A stretch of 13,681 nt of DNA, taken from JACQNR01 sp049515175. Lineage in GTDB: Bacteria; Acidobacteriota; Terriglobia; UBA7540. This document shows positions 12,367 to 13,681 of this stretch, piece by piece. The stretch lies in NCBI GenBank assembly GCA_049515175.1, contig JBEKUI010000106.1:1-13681 (forward strand), in the 5' to 3' direction. The notes below the pieces were generated by a model. That model saw only the letters and a program-made list of their open reading frames with translations, had not been told where the DNA came from and did no database searches. Made by a program: the position numbers and the translations under genes. Numbering within the stretch: the first letter of the stretch is position 1; each line of letters starts with the position of its first letter.

Positions 12367-13293
12367 TTAGGCGACCGGCGCGGCCATTTCAGTGGGTTCG
12401 GCGTCCCGGTGGGGGGCGGCGTGTCCGTCCGTGTGGACGATCTCGCAAGCATCTTTCTCGCGCAGCAGGCGGTCCACCAAACTCACGTGCATGGCGTGGC
12501 CGGCGCGGTCGGCTTCCACGTGCCCGATCAGCGGCCGGCCGAGCAACGCGAGATCGCCAATGATGTCCAGGATCTTGTGGCGGCAGAATTCGTTGGGGAA
12601 GCGCAGGCCTTCGGGGTTCAGTACGCCGTCGCGGGAAAGGACCACGGCGTTCGCCAGCGAGCCACCCTTCACCAGGCCGTTCTTCTTCAGCATTTCGACC
12701 TCTTCCAGGAAGCCGAACGTGCGCGCCGGGGCGATCTCCGCCTCATAATCGCCGTGCGCGGGGACGAAGTCGAGCGCTTGCTCTCCAATCATCGGATGGG
12801 CGAAAGCGATCCGGTAGGAGACGCGGAAGGTGTCCGAGGGATAGACCGCCACGCGCTTCCCGCCTTCGACGATTTCGACGGGTTTGATGACCTTGACGTA
12901 ATTTCGCCGCGCTCGCTGGCGCCGCAGGCCGGCTTGCCGAAGAATTCGCATGAAGGGAAGCGCGCTGCCATCAAGAATCGGCAGTTCGAGGTTGTTGATC
13001 TCGACGAAAACGTTGTCCACCCCCGAGGCGGCAAGGGCTGAAAGCAGGTGCTCCGTGGTGGAAATGAGCACGCCTTTCTTCATCAGGCTGGTGGCGTAGG
13101 CGACACGCGCCACGTGCTTTACCGTCGCCTCGATGAGGAATCCCTCCAGGTCGGTCCTTCGAAACACAATTCCCGTGTTGGCGGGAGCCGGGAGAAGGCG
13201 AATGCTTACCTCCACGCCGGTATGCAGCCCAATGCCCGAGATGCTTGCGGGTGAAGCAATCGTATGTTGGTTGGTCAAACTCCCCCCTTGCAC
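12367..13293 (-). CDS. lpxC: UDP-3-O-acyl-N-acetylglucosamine deacetylase (LpxC)
   Basis: Zinc hydrolase for the committed step of lipid A synthesis, showing that the host has a Gram-negative outer membrane pathway. The 308-residue protein has the two-domain LpxC pattern: SISGIGLHTG at the start, the first zinc His in STTEHLLSAL (H82), NNLELPILDGSALPF, the FRVSYRIAFAHP strand, ARTFGFLEEVEMLKKNGL, and FCRHKILDIIGD with the second zinc His and the zinc Asp, then HVEADRAGHAMH with the catalytic His. The final 25 residues form a polar tail. The GTG at 13293 is chosen: GGAGGAA lies five bases upstream and conserved residues start soon after. The longer frame to 13347 has no ribosome-binding site. 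It is divergent from polA. Confidence 0.96.
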   Translation of the reverse strand: MQGGSLTNQHTIASPASISGIGLHTGVEVSIRLLPAPANTGIVFRRTDLEGFLIEATVKHVARVAYATSLMKKGVLISTTEHLLSALAASGVDNVFVEINNLELPILDGSALPFMRILRQAGLRRQRARRNYVKVIKPVEIVEGGKRVAVYPSDTFRVSYRIAFAHPMIGEQALDFVPAHGDYEAEIAPARTFGFLEEVEMLKKNGLVKGGSLANAVVLSRDGVLNPEGLRFPNEFCRHKILDIIGDLALLGRPLIGHVEADRAGHAMHVSLVDRLLREKDACEIVHTDGHAAPHRDAEPTEMAAPVA

Positions 13294-13535
13294 TCGAGTT
13301 CCTCCAGTGCAGGAATATGGCCAGCCCAATTGTCCATTGTAATACATGTATTTTCAATAAGATAAGAGCAATTCAATTCTTGCTGACTTCATACGATGTG
13401 GTAATTATGCCACACTTATGGACAAATCCGCGACGGAAATTGGCCCTGCGCTTACGAGATGTCGGGAAGGATGGGGTAGAATGAGCGGTCGGTTTGCCAC
13501 CGCGTTCATCCGTTTGCGGATCAGGACTCGAACTT
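13294..13535. promoter_or_regulatory. Divergent lpxC-polA intergenic region with two dyads
   Basis: The region must hold promoters for both genes and is AT-rich in its left half. GGAGGAA for lpxC is at 13299-13305. A perfect 12-base palindrome AATACATGTATT lies at 13341-13352, flanked by ATTG (13337-13340 region) and CAAT (13355-13358 region) in near-symmetry. A second dyad TGTGG-8-CCACA is at 13397-13414. A weak plus-strand promoter candidate is TTGCTG (13380-13385), 17 bases, AATTAT (13403-13408). TAGAAT at 13477-13482 is an alternative -10 without a good -35. No promoter is certain. Confidence 0.4.
13341..13352. promoter_or_regulatory. Perfect palindrome AATACATGTATT, operator candidate
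   Basis: Twelve-base perfect dyad about 50 bases upstream of the lpxC start codon, in the AT-rich segment where its promoter should be. No regulator gene is adjacent, so a binding protein cannot be named. Confidence 0.35.
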
Positions 13536-13681
13536 ATGCCGCCTGCCGAGAAACTGTTCTTGATCGATGCCATGTCTCTGGTGTTCCGCGCCTTCTTCGC
13601 GCCGATGCAAATGCCGATGAACTCCCCCTCCGGCATGCCTACCAAGGCTGTTTACATCTTCGTGCGCACCCTGCGCAAACT
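13536..13681 (+). CDS. polA: DNA polymerase I, N-terminal fragment of the 5'-3' exonuclease domain
   Basis: Only the first 48 codons are in the window. The translation begins EKLFLIDAMSLVFRAFFA after a short lead and continues SGMPTKAVYIFVRTLRK, which matches the start of the polymerase I 5' nuclease domain (E. coli has YLIDGSSYLYRAYHA and a later GxPTGAxYG). D11 is the first metal-binding Asp. The enzyme removes Okazaki primers and fills gaps in repair. The ATG at 13536 has AGGA nine bases upstream. It runs opposite to lpxC. The same N-terminus could belong to a stand-alone 5' nuclease, since the polymerase part lies outside the window. Confidence 0.88.
   Translation, partial: MPPAEKLFLIDAMSLVFRAFFAPMQMPMNSPSGMPTKAVYIFVRTLRK

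Noticed and set aside
13335..13357. TTGAAA and TACAAT upstream of lpxC as a sigma-70 promoter
   Set aside because: The spacer is only ten bases. The palindrome within it is kept as a separate observation.
13373..13645. 90-residue open frame on the minus strand over the polA start
   Set aside because: It covers the divergent promoter region and the first polA codons on the opposite strand and has no ribosome-binding site or motif.

Overview
The window looks like a core chromosomal stretch from a GC-rich, Gram-negative bacterium, most likely an acidobacterium (Acidobacteriota) or a close relative. The reasons are an LpxC lipid A enzyme, a folK - deoxynucleoside kinase - panB run of the kind I associate with acidobacterial genomes, and several short palindromic or heptamer-repeat elements in the gaps. 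The phylum call is inference from gene content and protein resemblance; there is no rRNA here. No rRNA, tRNA, CRISPR array, phage or transposase gene was seen.

Layout: fourteen genes lie on the minus strand and one on the plus strand. In transcription order on the minus strand, from the right: lpxC (12367-13293), glutamate dehydrogenase (10931-12196), a VapBC-type toxin-antitoxin pair (10276-10885), an LsrF-type thiolase (9336-10241), an LsrE-like ribulose-phosphate-3-epimerase homologue (8467-9180), a class II aldolase/short-chain dehydrogenase fusion (6305-8413), a small four-helix membrane protein (5683-6180), ruvC, ruvA, ruvB, an endonuclease/exonuclease/phosphatase-fold protein, folK, a deoxynucleoside kinase and the start of panB, which runs off the left edge. 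At the right edge polA starts on the plus strand, divergent from lpxC.

How the genes work together: RuvC resolves the Holliday junctions that RuvA-RuvB migrates. A metal-dependent EEP-fold hydrolase overlaps the end of ruvB by four bases and is probably co-translated with it. FolK (folate) and PanB (pantothenate; its co-substrate is methylene-tetrahydrofolate) are linked metabolically, and the kinase serves nucleotide salvage. The lsrF / lsrE-like / aldolase-dehydrogenase trio looks like a sugar-phosphate catabolic module. It resembles the tail of the Salmonella lsr operon, but no AI-2 transporter, kinase or regulator is present in this window.

The most notable sequence-level points are: ruvA appears to start at a CTG codon with a good Shine-Dalgarno sequence; both gaps of the ruvCAB run carry a different palindromic element, one of which supplies the ruvA stop codon; a structured terminator-like RNA lies between the kinase and panB; and the LsrF/LsrE-like pair stands alone. 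I did not find a convincing wholly new defence or mobile system.
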